Under the pieces are notes generated by a model. It saw only the letters and a list, made by a program, of their open reading frames with translations. It searched no databases and was not told the DNA's origin. A program made the translations under genes and the position numbers. From NCBI GenBank assembly GCA_016720545.1, contig JADKKK010000006.1:117501-181500 (forward strand): a stretch of 64,000 nucleotides of DNA. Direction: 5' to 3'. Source of the stretch: Myxococcales bacterium. Lineage in GTDB: Bacteria; Myxococcota_A; Polyangia; Polyangiales; Polyangiaceae. Positions 17,115 through 24,943 of this stretch are shown here, piece after piece (position 1 is the stretch's first letter; every line of letters begins with the position of its first letter).

Positions 17115-17120
17115 TAACCT
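17115..17120 (+). promoter_or_regulatory. -10-like TAACCT before the first kinase gene
   Basis: TTGGTAACCT ends 16 bases before the ATG at 17137. A transcript start near 17127 would leave a leader of about ten bases without a clear ribosome-binding site. Confidence 0.35.
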
Positions 17121-17136
17121 TCGACGGCCAACGACC

Positions 17137-20100
17137 ATGAACGCGCGCGCCCCACACGATCCCCCGCCGGGCACGCCCTTCGGGCGATACCGACTTCTGG
17201 AGCGCCTCGGCAAGGGCGGGATGGCCGAGGTCTTCAAAGCGAAGAGCTTCGGGGTCGAGGGCTTCGAGAAGATCGTCGTCATCAAGCGCATCCTCCCGGA
17301 GCTCGCCGAGAACCCGCTCTTCGTTGACATGTTCATCTACGAGGCCAAGCTCGCCGTGCGCCTCTCGCACGCGAACATCGTGCAGGTGTTCGACCTCGGC
17401 ATCGCGAAGGCCGAGGGCGGGCCCGGCTCCTATTTCATGGCGATGGAGCTCGTGCACGGCTTCGATCTCGCGACGCTGCTGTCGCGCTGCCGGCGGCTCC
17501 AGCGGCCTCTGCCGCTCGAGATGTGCGTGTACATTGCATCCGAAGTGGCGAAGGGGCTGGACCACGCACACCGCCGACGCGACGAGCAGAACCTGCCGCT
17601 CGGCATCGTGCATCGCGACGTCTCGCCGCAGAACGTGCTGCTCAGCTTCGAGGGCGAGGTCAAGGTCACGGACTTCGGCATCGCGAAGGCGCGCGGGGCG
17701 CTGGAGCCCACCACCGTGGAGGACACCCGCGCGAGGAAGCTGCACGGGAAGTTCGCCTACATGAGCCCCGAGCAGGCCATCGGGGAAGATGTGGACGCGC
17801 GGAGCGATCTCTTCTCGCTCGGCAGCATGCTCTACGAGTGCATCACGGGCGTGAACCCGTTCAGCGGACCCACCACGTTCGAGACCCTGCGGCGCGTGCA
17901 GATGTGCGAGCACCCGCCCGTCGAGCTGCTGCGGACCGACATCCCCTCGGACCTGGCGGCGCTCGTGAAGCAGGCCATGGCCAAGGACGTGGGCGCGCGC
18001 TTTCAGGACGCGGGGCGTATGTACGAGGCGCTGCTCGCGTTCCTGTACCAGCAGGGCAAGCGGTTCGGCCCGCACGACCTCGCAGAGTTCTTGTCGGGCT
18101 ACCGCGAGCCGCGGGGCAAGGCCGACTCGGTGATCGAGCCCACGCTGGACACCGAGCTCCCCGCCGCGGCCCTCACGCCCGCGCGCGCCGCCCCGTCGGT
18201 CCCGCCGCGCGTGGAGCCCGACTCGGGCCTGCTGGCCGCGGCGGCCGACCTCGGCGAGCTGCGCGAAGTGACGAGCCTCGCGCTGCAGTTCGGGCCGCGC
18301 GACGTGAACGATCCCGCGGTACGAGACGAGGCCGCCCTCACACTCGAGCGCTACGGGGGCACCGTGCTGCACAACGACTCGTCCGAGCTGGTCGCGATCT
18401 TCGGCCTCTCCGAGCCGGACGCCCGTGACACCGAGATCGCCACGCGCTGCGGCCTCGTGCTGCTCCGGGCGCACGGCGCCGCGCGCCCCAGCGCCGGGGT
18501 CACCACGGGGCGCGTACACGTGTCGCCATCGGGCGAGCCCAGCCACGACCACCGCCTCGACGGGCTCGTCGCGGCGGCGCGCGAGCTCGCGCGATCGGGC
18601 GAGGGTCTGCTCGCGATGAGCCCTGCGGCATACCGGTACGTACGCGACCTGTTCTCGTTCGAGACGCTCAACGACGTGAGCGCGCGCGGCGCGCAGTCGA
18701 CCACCCTGGTGGTGCGGGACGTCCGCAAGCTCGCGGAGGCCTTCGGCCGCTTCGTGGGGCGGCGGGACGAGCTGCGGCAAATCGGTGAGGTGCTCGCGCT
18801 CTGCACCCGCAGGAAGCTCCGACTCGTGACGATCCGGGGGGACAACGGCATCGGCACCACGCGCCTGCTCGCGGAGATGGAGCGGCGGCTGAAGAAGGGC
18901 GGCTACGACTTCGCGATGCACGTCGCCACGTGCCCTCCGCGCGGCGCGGCGTTCCCACGCTCGGGCATTCAGTGCATGTTGCAGGTTCTCTGCGGCCTCC
19001 GTGAGGGCGCCACGGAGGCGCAGCTCGCGGAGGTGAAGCCGCGGCTCCGCGCGCTCGGCATGCAGGAAGACGAGGTCGACGCCGTACTCTCGGTGCTCGG
19101 CGCGAGCAGCCACAAGGCCAAGTCGGGGAGCGCGGACGCGGCGCTCGTCGCGGGCTTCGCGCGCATGGTGGCGAGCCTCTCCGACGATCAGCCGCAGGTC
19201 CTCGCCTGGGACGGCGCGCAAGCCCTGGACGCGGACAGCTTCGAGCTGCTCGAGGCGGTGGTCGGTCGGCTCCCGACGGCGCGGGCGGTGCTCGTGCTGG
19301 CCGGGCGGTCGAGCTTCTCTCACCCGCTGGAGCGGTTCGCGTCCCACACCAGCATCGACCTGAAAGATCTCTCGGCCGAGGACGTCGAGCAGCTCATCGC
19401 GCTGCGCCTCGACGTGACGCAGGTTCCCCCTCCGCTCCTGGCGTTCGTGCGCGAGCGGGCCGGCGGCCACCCGCTGTTCGTCGAGGAGGTCCTGAAGGGC
19501 CTCGTCGACGCCCGGGCGCTCACCGTCACCGATCGCTCGGTCAGCAGCATGCGGCTCGTCGGGCAAGACCTCGCGCTCCCGAAGACCCTCCGCGGCCTCG
19601 TGTCGAACCGCGTGAGCCGGCTCGGCAGCGCCGAGCGAGCCCTGCTCCAGGCGGCGGCGGTCGTCGGCGACGAGGTCGAGCTCCCGGTGCTGGCCGCGAT
19701 GACGGGCGCCGCGATCCCTGCGCTGGCCAAGCTCACGGCGACCCTGAAGGTCGAGGCGTTCGTCGCGGACAGCGGACCGGCCGCGCTCCGCTTCACGTCG
19801 CCCATCGTGCGCGAGATCGTGGTCGACGCGCTCACGCCGAAGGCCGGCGTCGCGCTCCACGCGGCGGCGGCGACGGCGCTGGAGCAGGTGTTCGCGCGCG
19901 ATCTTGGCGCCTACGCGGTGCGCATCGCGACGCACCTCTACGAGGCGGGCGAGCGCGAGCGCGTCGCCTCGTATTTCGCGATGAGCGGCAAGCGGCGGCT
20001 CGCAGCGCGTCAGCTCGAGGCCGCGGCGAGAGACTACGCGCGGGCCATCGAGCTCTGCGACGTCGCCACGCGCGAGCCCTCGCAGCTCACCGAGTGGCTC

Positions 20101-21084
20101 ACGGATCTCGCCGACGCGGTGCGCCTCGTGCGCGCGGCGCCCGAGGCCTTCGAGATGACCGAGCGCGTGGTCGCGCGCGTGGACGCCGCGGGCACGCAGG
20201 GCGAGCGCGTCCGCGCGCGCATCGCCTCGGGGCGCATCCTCACCGCGCTTCACGCCTTCGACGCCGCGCGCGCGCAGCTCGCCGAGGCCGAGCGGGTCGC
20301 CGGCGGCGACGAGGGCATGACCAAGTCGGTGCTCACCACATCCGCCGAGCTCGCGGCGCGGCAGGGCGACTTCAAGCGCTCCCACGCCCTCCTCGAGCGG
20401 CTCGAGACCATGACGTCGGCCGACAGCGCCGACCGCCGGCGCGCCGACGAACACCGCATCCTGCTCTTCCTCGCGGGCTCTCACGCGGCGCTCGGCAACC
20501 AGCAAGACGCGCGGCGGTACCTCGCCCGGGCCGAGCTCCTGCTCCCCGGCGACGCATCGGCCGAGTGCGAGCGCCTGAAGGCGGCGGCCCTCGTGGCCTA
20601 TTTCGCACGCGACTTTCGGGGCTCGGCCGCCGCGAGTGAGCGCGCCGTCGACGCCGCGCGCGAGCTCGGCCTCGGCTACGAGGTCGCGCTGAACCTGCAC
20701 AACCTCGGCGACGCGCTCGTGCGGCTCGAGGACTACCCCCGCGCGTACGGCGCGTTCAAGCAGTCCCTCGCGCTCTGCGACGAGGCCACCTTCGACCGCC
20801 TCGCGAGCCACAACCGCATGTTCTTGGCGTTCCTCGACGCCGTGAACGACGACAGCGCCGGTCTCGTGCAGCTCCACCTCGGCATCAGCTACGCCGAGGC
20901 GCGCGACTTCACATGGGACGTGCTCACGGGGCGCTGGCTCCTCGCCAAGCTGTTGCTCCGGAAGGACGATCTCAAGTCCGCGCGCGCCGAATACGAGAGG
21001 CTTCGCCGCATGGCGAAGGGCGTCGGCAACCACCTCATCGAGGGCGACTGCGACGAGGCGCTCAGCCTCATCCCCCGAGCCTGA
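17137..21084 (+). CDS. Ser/Thr protein kinase fused to cyclase-like, NTPase and TPR regions
   Basis: The 1315-residue cytosolic protein starts at ATG 17137. The kinase (about 15-300) has the glycine loop GKGGMA, Lys50 in VVIKRIL, HRDVSPQN (159-166), DFG (179-181) and SPE (210-212), so it should be active. Residues about 385-560 resemble a class III cyclase homology domain with no clear catalytic residues. The AAA-type NTPase region starts near 546 (FVGRRDELRQI); its P-loop reads GDNGIGTTRL (568-577), lacking the Walker A Lys, while Walker B-like VLAWDGAQALD is kept. The last 450 residues are TPR-like helices. Such proteins act as signal sensors; the target is not known. Confidence 0.9.
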   Translation: MNARAPHDPPPGTPFGRYRLLERLGKGGMAEVFKAKSFGVEGFEKIVVIKRILPELAENPLFVDMFIYEAKLAVRLSHANIVQVFDLGIAKAEGGPGSYFMAMELVHGFDLATLLSRCRRLQRPLPLEMCVYIASEVAKGLDHAHRRRDEQNLPLGIVHRDVSPQNVLLSFEGEVKVTDFGIAKARGALEPTTVEDTRARKLHGKFAYMSPEQAIGEDVDARSDLFSLGSMLYECITGVNPFSGPTTFETLRRVQMCEHPPVELLRTDIPSDLAALVKQAMAKDVGARFQDAGRMYEALLAFLYQQGKRFGPHDLAEFLSGYREPRGKADSVIEPTLDTELPAAALTPARAAPSVPPRVEPDSGLLAAAADLGELREVTSLALQFGPRDVNDPAVRDEAALTLERYGGTVLHNDSSELVAIFGLSEPDARDTEIATRCGLVLLRAHGAARPSAGVTTGRVHVSPSGEPSHDHRLDGLVAAARELARSGEGLLAMSPAAYRYVRDLFSFETLNDVSARGAQSTTLVVRDVRKLAEAFGRFVGRRDELRQIGEVLALCTRRKLRLVTIRGDNGIGTTRLLAEMERRLKKGGYDFAMHVATCPPRGAAFPRSGIQCMLQVLCGLREGATEAQLAEVKPRLRALGMQEDEVDAVLSVLGASSHKAKSGSADAALVAGFARMVASLSDDQPQVLAWDGAQALDADSFELLEAVVGRLPTARAVLVLAGRSSFSHPLERFASHTSIDLKDLSAEDVEQLIALRLDVTQVPPPLLAFVRERAGGHPLFVEEVLKGLVDARALTVTDRSVSSMRLVGQDLALPKTLRGLVSNRVSRLGSAERALLQAAAVVGDEVELPVLAAMTGAAIPALAKLTATLKVEAFVADSGPAALRFTSPIVREIVVDALTPKAGVALHAAAATALEQVFARDLGAYAVRIATHLYEAGERERVASYFAMSGKRRLAARQLEAAARDYARAIELCDVATREPSQLTEWLTDLADAVRLVRAAPEAFEMTERVVARVDAAGTQGERVRARIASGRILTALHAFDAARAQLAEAERVAGGDEGMTKSVLTTSAELAARQGDFKRSHALLERLETMTSADSADRRRADEHRILLFLAGSHAALGNQQDARRYLARAELLLPGDASAECERLKAAALVAYFARDFRGSAAASERAVDAARELGLGYEVALNLHNLGDALVRLEDYPRAYGAFKQSLALCDEATFDRLASHNRMFLAFLDAVNDDSAGLVQLHLGISYAEARDFTWDVLTGRWLLAKLLLRKDDLKSARAEYERLRRMAKGVGNHLIEGDCDEALSLIPRA

Positions 21085-21104
21085 CGGATTCCCGTGGCGC
21101 CGCG

Positions 21105-21110
21105 TATACT
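21105..21110 (+). promoter_or_regulatory. -10-like TATACT before the VWA-like lipoprotein gene
   Basis: TATACT, one base from the sigma-70 consensus TATAAT, ends 8 bases before the GTG at 21119. Transcription should begin at or next to the start codon. Confidence 0.5.
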
Positions 21111-21118
21111 CCCGGGCG

Positions 21119-22576
21119 GTGAGGATCACGCGCGCGCACCTCTTCGTGGGATCCCTCGCGCTCGCGGGATGCGGCGGCCCGCGGCTCGCGCGCGACGGCA
21201 CCCTCGTGCTCCCGCAGGAGGGCGGCAACGGGTCCGTGCTGACGGCTAACGGTGTAGAATACACCGATCGCATCTCGAAGCCGACGCCCGTGGTCTCGCG
21301 CGATCCGAACGAGCCCTGGCGCGCCCCGATCGGCTTCATCCTCCCCCGGGACGGCCGCTTCGTCGAGACGAGCCGGCCCACGGTCTTGGCCACCACGGGC
21401 CTCGGCATCGTGCTCCGGCCCAGCGACACCCGCGTGCCCTCGTGGGGTGGTGAAGTGCTCGTGCGGGTGGACGTGCTGGCGCCCGCGGCCGAAGGCAGCG
21501 CCCGCTGGGGCGAGAACGTCGTGCTCGTGGTCGACGGGCGCGGCGCCGACACCCTGAGGCTCGCGGAGGCCGCCCTCGAGCAGCTCGCCGGCCGCGACCG
21601 CGTGAGCATCTGGGACACCGCCGGGCCGCGCCTCGTGCTCCCGTTCGTACCCGCGAGCAACCGCTCGATGGCGCTCGCCGTCCTGGAGAAGCGCCTGTCG
21701 GCGAGCACGCCCGGCGCCCCCGATCTCGCCGCGACGCTCACCCGCGTGTCGGCCGCGATGCCGAAGGGCCCGGCGGCGGCGCGTGTGCTGCTGCTCACCA
21801 GCGGCGCGTCCGATCCGTACGCCAAGCCCACCGCGACCGCGCTCGAGGCGCTCGGACGCACGAGCCTCTCGGCGGTCGGGACCACGCCCGTCAGCGACTA
21901 CGGGCGCCTGTCCGCGTTCACGGCGCTGAGCGGCGGCACCACGGGCGCCGCGGCAGACGTCGAGGCCCGCGTCGAGGCGGTGCGCGAGGCCATCCCGGTC
22001 TCGGGCGTCACGATGTTTCGCGACGTGCGCCTCACGTTCGAGGGCACGCCCGCGCCGTCGCACGTGCTCGAGGCGACCGGCGGCGACGTGCGGTGGCGCC
22101 TCGACGCGGGCGAGCTCGCGCTCGGCGACGTGCGCGCGGGCGAGGCTCGCACCGAGGTGCTCCGGGTGACCGTGCCCATGTGGGTCCCGGGCGAGCGCTT
22201 CCACTTCACCGTGACGGCCACGTACAGCCCAGCCGGCCCAGCCGGCGCGACCGGCTCGGCCGGCGCGAGCGGCACGGGCAGCGCGGGCCCGCGGCGCGCG
22301 TTCGCGGCGACGTTGCCCTGCGTGTACGACGACAACCTCGAGCGGATCGCGAAGTCGCGGAACGGCGACGTCATCGCGTACGCGTCCGCGATGGCCACCC
22401 TGAAGCGCCTCGATGCGGCCTTCGTGGGCTCGAGCGTGCAGTCGATTCCTGGGGGGTTGCGAGCACTTGCTGAGCTCCACGCGCGATCGATGGCGGCCCT
22501 CGCGCGCGACATGAAGGACCCCGCGATCGCCGCGCAGGCCGATCTCCTCGGCGCCATCCTCGGCGCCACACGGTGA
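21119..22576 (+). CDS. VWA-like lipoprotein with collagen-like linker
   Basis: The 485-residue product starts at GTG 21119; the signal is short (LFVGSLALAGCGGP, Cys18). A VWA-like fold covers about residues 130-280 (NVVLVVDGRGADTLRLAEAALEQL). The usual DxSxS metal site is DGRGA here, so metal binding is doubtful. A beta domain follows, then a short collagen-like run of Gly-x-y units (GPAGATGSAGASGTG) near residue 375. The C-terminus is helical (LKRLDAAFVGSSVQSIPGG). Related VWA lipoproteins are often surface-exposed. It ends 45 bases before the convergent inositol-phosphatase gene. Confidence 0.8.
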   Translation: MRITRAHLFVGSLALAGCGGPRLARDGTLVLPQEGGNGSVLTANGVEYTDRISKPTPVVSRDPNEPWRAPIGFILPRDGRFVETSRPTVLATTGLGIVLRPSDTRVPSWGGEVLVRVDVLAPAAEGSARWGENVVLVVDGRGADTLRLAEAALEQLAGRDRVSIWDTAGPRLVLPFVPASNRSMALAVLEKRLSASTPGAPDLAATLTRVSAAMPKGPAAARVLLLTSGASDPYAKPTATALEALGRTSLSAVGTTPVSDYGRLSAFTALSGGTTGAAADVEARVEAVREAIPVSGVTMFRDVRLTFEGTPAPSHVLEATGGDVRWRLDAGELALGDVRAGEARTEVLRVTVPMWVPGERFHFTVTATYSPAGPAGATGSAGASGTGSAGPRRAFAATLPCVYDDNLERIAKSRNGDVIAYASAMATLKRLDAAFVGSSVQSIPGGLRALAELHARSMAALARDMKDPAIAAQADLLGAILGATR

Positions 22577-22597
22577 GCGGACGCGCCTGACGCGCCA

Positions 22598-22621
22598 GCG
22601 CGATCGCGATCGCGATCGCGC
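22598..22621. terminator. 24-bp perfect palindrome at a convergent junction
   Basis: The bases GCGCGATC, GCGATC and so on form a fully self-complementary 24-mer made of GCGATC units. It sits between two convergent stop codons and could terminate both transcripts as a long hairpin, although no T tract follows. Confidence 0.4.
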
Positions 22622-23455
22622 CTACACTGCGCCGCGGATCAGCGCACCAAGCGACGCGTGCATCCGCCCGTTCGTCGCGAGGACGCTCCCGTCGCGCACG
22701 TCGACGGCCCTGCCGGAGACTGAGCTCACCGCGCCGCCGGCCGCGCGGACGAGCGCCGCGCCGCCCGCCAGGTCCCACGGGTTCAGGCGCTTCTCCCAGT
22801 AGCCGTCGTAGGTGCCGTCGGCGACCAGGCAGAGGTCGAGCGCCGCAGACCCGCACCGCCGCACGCCACGGCACCGCCGCTTCACAGCCACGAACGCGGC
22901 GAAGTTGTTGTCCTCGTTGGTGGCGCGATCGTACGGAAAGCCGGTCGCGAAGAGGCTGTCTTCCAGGTCGGCCGTCGCGCTCACGTGGCAGGGCGCGCCT
23001 GAGCGCAGCGCCACGAGCGGCTCGCCTTCCACGGTGGCGGCGCCCACGAAGACGAGGCCGAGCGCGGGCGCGGCGACCACCCCCACCACGGGCAGCTCGT
23101 CGCCCTCAGCTCCGGCGGGCACCACGAGGCCGATCGACACGGCAAAGAACGGGTGCCCGTGGACGAAGTTGGTGGTGCCGTCGAGTGGGTCGACGAAGAA
23201 CGTGGGGCGGCCGCGAGGCGACTCGCCGCCGTACTCCTCCCCCACCACCGCGAGGCCCGTGCGCTCGAGCCGCGCGAGGACCAACCGCTCAGCCTCGCGA
23301 TCGAAGCGCGTGACGAGATCGCTGCGCCGCGCCTTGTGCTCGACGTCGAGCGGCGCGCGAAACCCGGTGAGCAGGTGGGCCGCCGCCTCGCCGGCCGCCT
23401 CCTTCGCGACCTCGAGCAGCTCGAGGAGTGTGCCGTCCGTGAGGCGCTCGGTCAT
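22622..23455 (-). CDS. Inositol monophosphatase family protein
   Basis: The 277-residue product has the Mg-binding motifs VGEEYGGES (about 70-78), DPLDGTTNF (about 88-96) and WDLAGGAALVRAAGG (about 223-237), which are the metal ligands of the IMPase/SuhB superfamily. It hydrolyses small phosphomonoesters such as inositol 1-phosphate; SuhB relatives also help rRNA transcription. CysQ-type members cannot be excluded from these motifs alone. The ATG at 23455 lies two bases after the mpl stop, so the gene is third in the clpB-mpl transcript. Confidence 0.9.
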   Translation of the reverse strand: MTERLTDGTLLELLEVAKEAAGEAAAHLLTGFRAPLDVEHKARRSDLVTRFDREAERLVLARLERTGLAVVGEEYGGESPRGRPTFFVDPLDGTTNFVHGHPFFAVSIGLVVPAGAEGDELPVVGVVAAPALGLVFVGAATVEGEPLVALRSGAPCHVSATADLEDSLFATGFPYDRATNEDNNFAAFVAVKRRCRGVRRCGSAALDLCLVADGTYDGYWEKRLNPWDLAGGAALVRAAGGAVSSVSGRAVDVRDGSVLATNGRMHASLGALIRGAV

Positions 23456-23457
23456 TG

Positions 23458-24942
23458 TCAGTCACGCTCCCTAAGCGCCGCGAGCAGCTTCTGGTGGATC
23501 CCGCCGAACGCCCCGTTCGAGAGGAGCGCCACCGTGTCGCCTGGGGCCGCGTCGCGCGCGAGCTGCTCGACGATGGCGTCGACGCTCTCGGCGTTCGTGG
23601 CGTGCGCGCCGATCTCGCGGGTGAGCCGGGCGACGTCCAGGCGCTCCGCGTCGGGCACGTTGGTGCGCCCGAGCGGGGCGAAGACCACGCGATCGGCGCT
23701 CTCGAACGCGCGCGGATATTCGGCTTGGTGGAGCGCGCGGCAAGCCGTCGCGCTGCGCGGCTCGAAGACGGCGAAGAGCTTGCCTGCGCGGTGCTTCTGC
23801 CGGAGCGCGCGGAGGGTCTCGAGCACCGCCGTGGGGTGGTGCGCGAAGTCGTCATACACGCGGACGCCGGCCGCCTCTCCGACGAGGTCCTGCCGGCGCT
23901 TCACGCCTTCGAAGGTCGCGAGCCCGGCGCGGAGCTCAGCGAACCCAATGCCGAAGCCCTCGGCGCAGGCCGCGATGACCGCGAGCGCGTTGCGCACGTT
24001 GTGAGCGCCCGGGCTCGTCATGGAGAAGCGCCCGGCGGACGAGCCGCCCACGAAGACGTCGAACGCCTGCACGCCGGCCTCGTCGATGGGGACCGGCGCT
24101 GCCAGCCAGGTCGGCGGCTCGTCGCGCTCGTCTCCGCCCGGACTGGCGATCGCGTCGCCGTCGAGCGCCACGTACACCACGCGGCAGCGCGCGCGCGCGG
24201 CGACGGCGCGCACCTTGGGATCGCGCGCGTCGACCACGAGCAGACCGCCCGCGGGCAGGGCCGCGACGAGCCGCTCGAACTCGCGCACGTACGACGCCTC
24301 GTCCGGGTAGATGTCGATGTGGTCGTGCTCGATGCTCGTGAGCACCACCACGTCGTCCTCCGACACCCCAACATAATCGAGGAATTTCGGAGCTTTATGC
24401 CAGTAAACGGCGTCGTATTCGTCGCCCTCGACGACGAACGGCGCGCGCCCTCGAGGGGCCGTGGAGGTGCCCCCAAGGCGGTGCTTCACCCGCCCGATCT
24501 TGGCGCCCTTGCCGAAGTTCTTCGGCACGCCGCCGATGAAGAAGCCGGGCTCGGCGCCGGCCTTCTCGAGCAGCCACGCGGCCATCGACGAGGTCGTGGT
24601 CTTGCCGTGCGTCCCGCAGACCACGAGCGCGCGGCGACCCTCGAGGAAGTGCGCGCGGAGAGCGCCCGACATGCTGGTGCGCGGAAGGCCGCGCGCCTCG
24701 ACGGCCTGCGCCTCCGGGTTGGTGGCGCGGATGGCGTTCCCCACGACGGCGAGGTCGACGTCGCCGGCGACGTGCGCGGCGTCGTACCCCCGGAGACAGC
24801 GCACGCCCGCGGCCTCGAGCGCCGGGCCGATGGGGGGGTCGAACGCGAGATCCGACCCGCTCACCTCATGCCCCGCCTCGACGAAGAGCGCGGCGAGCGC
24901 GCCCATCCCCGTGCCCGAGACCCCGACGAAGTGGACGCGCAC
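23458..24942 (-). CDS. mpl: UDP-N-acetylmuramate:L-Ala-D-Glu-meso-DAP ligase Mpl
   Basis: The 494-residue product is a Mur-ligase relative that joins recycled tripeptide to UDP-MurNAc in peptidoglycan recycling. It opens with FVGVSGTGMGALAALF (nucleotide-binding loop), then CGTHGKTTTSSMAAW (P-loop, about 109-124), GGVPKNFG, VVEGDEYD and EHDHIDIYPDEA, ending with YDDFAHHPTAV. The motif GGxPxNFG separates Mpl from MurC. The start is the GTG at 24942, one base after the clpB stop. The product shares its operon with a chaperone and a phosphatase; no other murein-recycling gene is near. Confidence 0.95.
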   Translation of the reverse strand: MRVHFVGVSGTGMGALAALFVEAGHEVSGSDLAFDPPIGPALEAAGVRCLRGYDAAHVAGDVDLAVVGNAIRATNPEAQAVEARGLPRTSMSGALRAHFLEGRRALVVCGTHGKTTTSSMAAWLLEKAGAEPGFFIGGVPKNFGKGAKIGRVKHRLGGTSTAPRGRAPFVVEGDEYDAVYWHKAPKFLDYVGVSEDDVVVLTSIEHDHIDIYPDEASYVREFERLVAALPAGGLLVVDARDPKVRAVAARARCRVVYVALDGDAIASPGGDERDEPPTWLAAPVPIDEAGVQAFDVFVGGSSAGRFSMTSPGAHNVRNALAVIAACAEGFGIGFAELRAGLATFEGVKRRQDLVGEAAGVRVYDDFAHHPTAVLETLRALRQKHRAGKLFAVFEPRSATACRALHQAEYPRAFESADRVVFAPLGRTNVPDAERLDVARLTREIGAHATNAESVDAIVEQLARDAAPGDTVALLSNGAFGGIHQKLLAALRERD

Positions 24943-24943
24943 G

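Noticed and set aside
16828..21885. A minus-strand frame of 1685 codons
   Set aside because: It lies opposite the kinase and PHP genes. Its composition (Arg, His, Glu and Gly rich) is that of an antisense shadow in GC-rich DNA.
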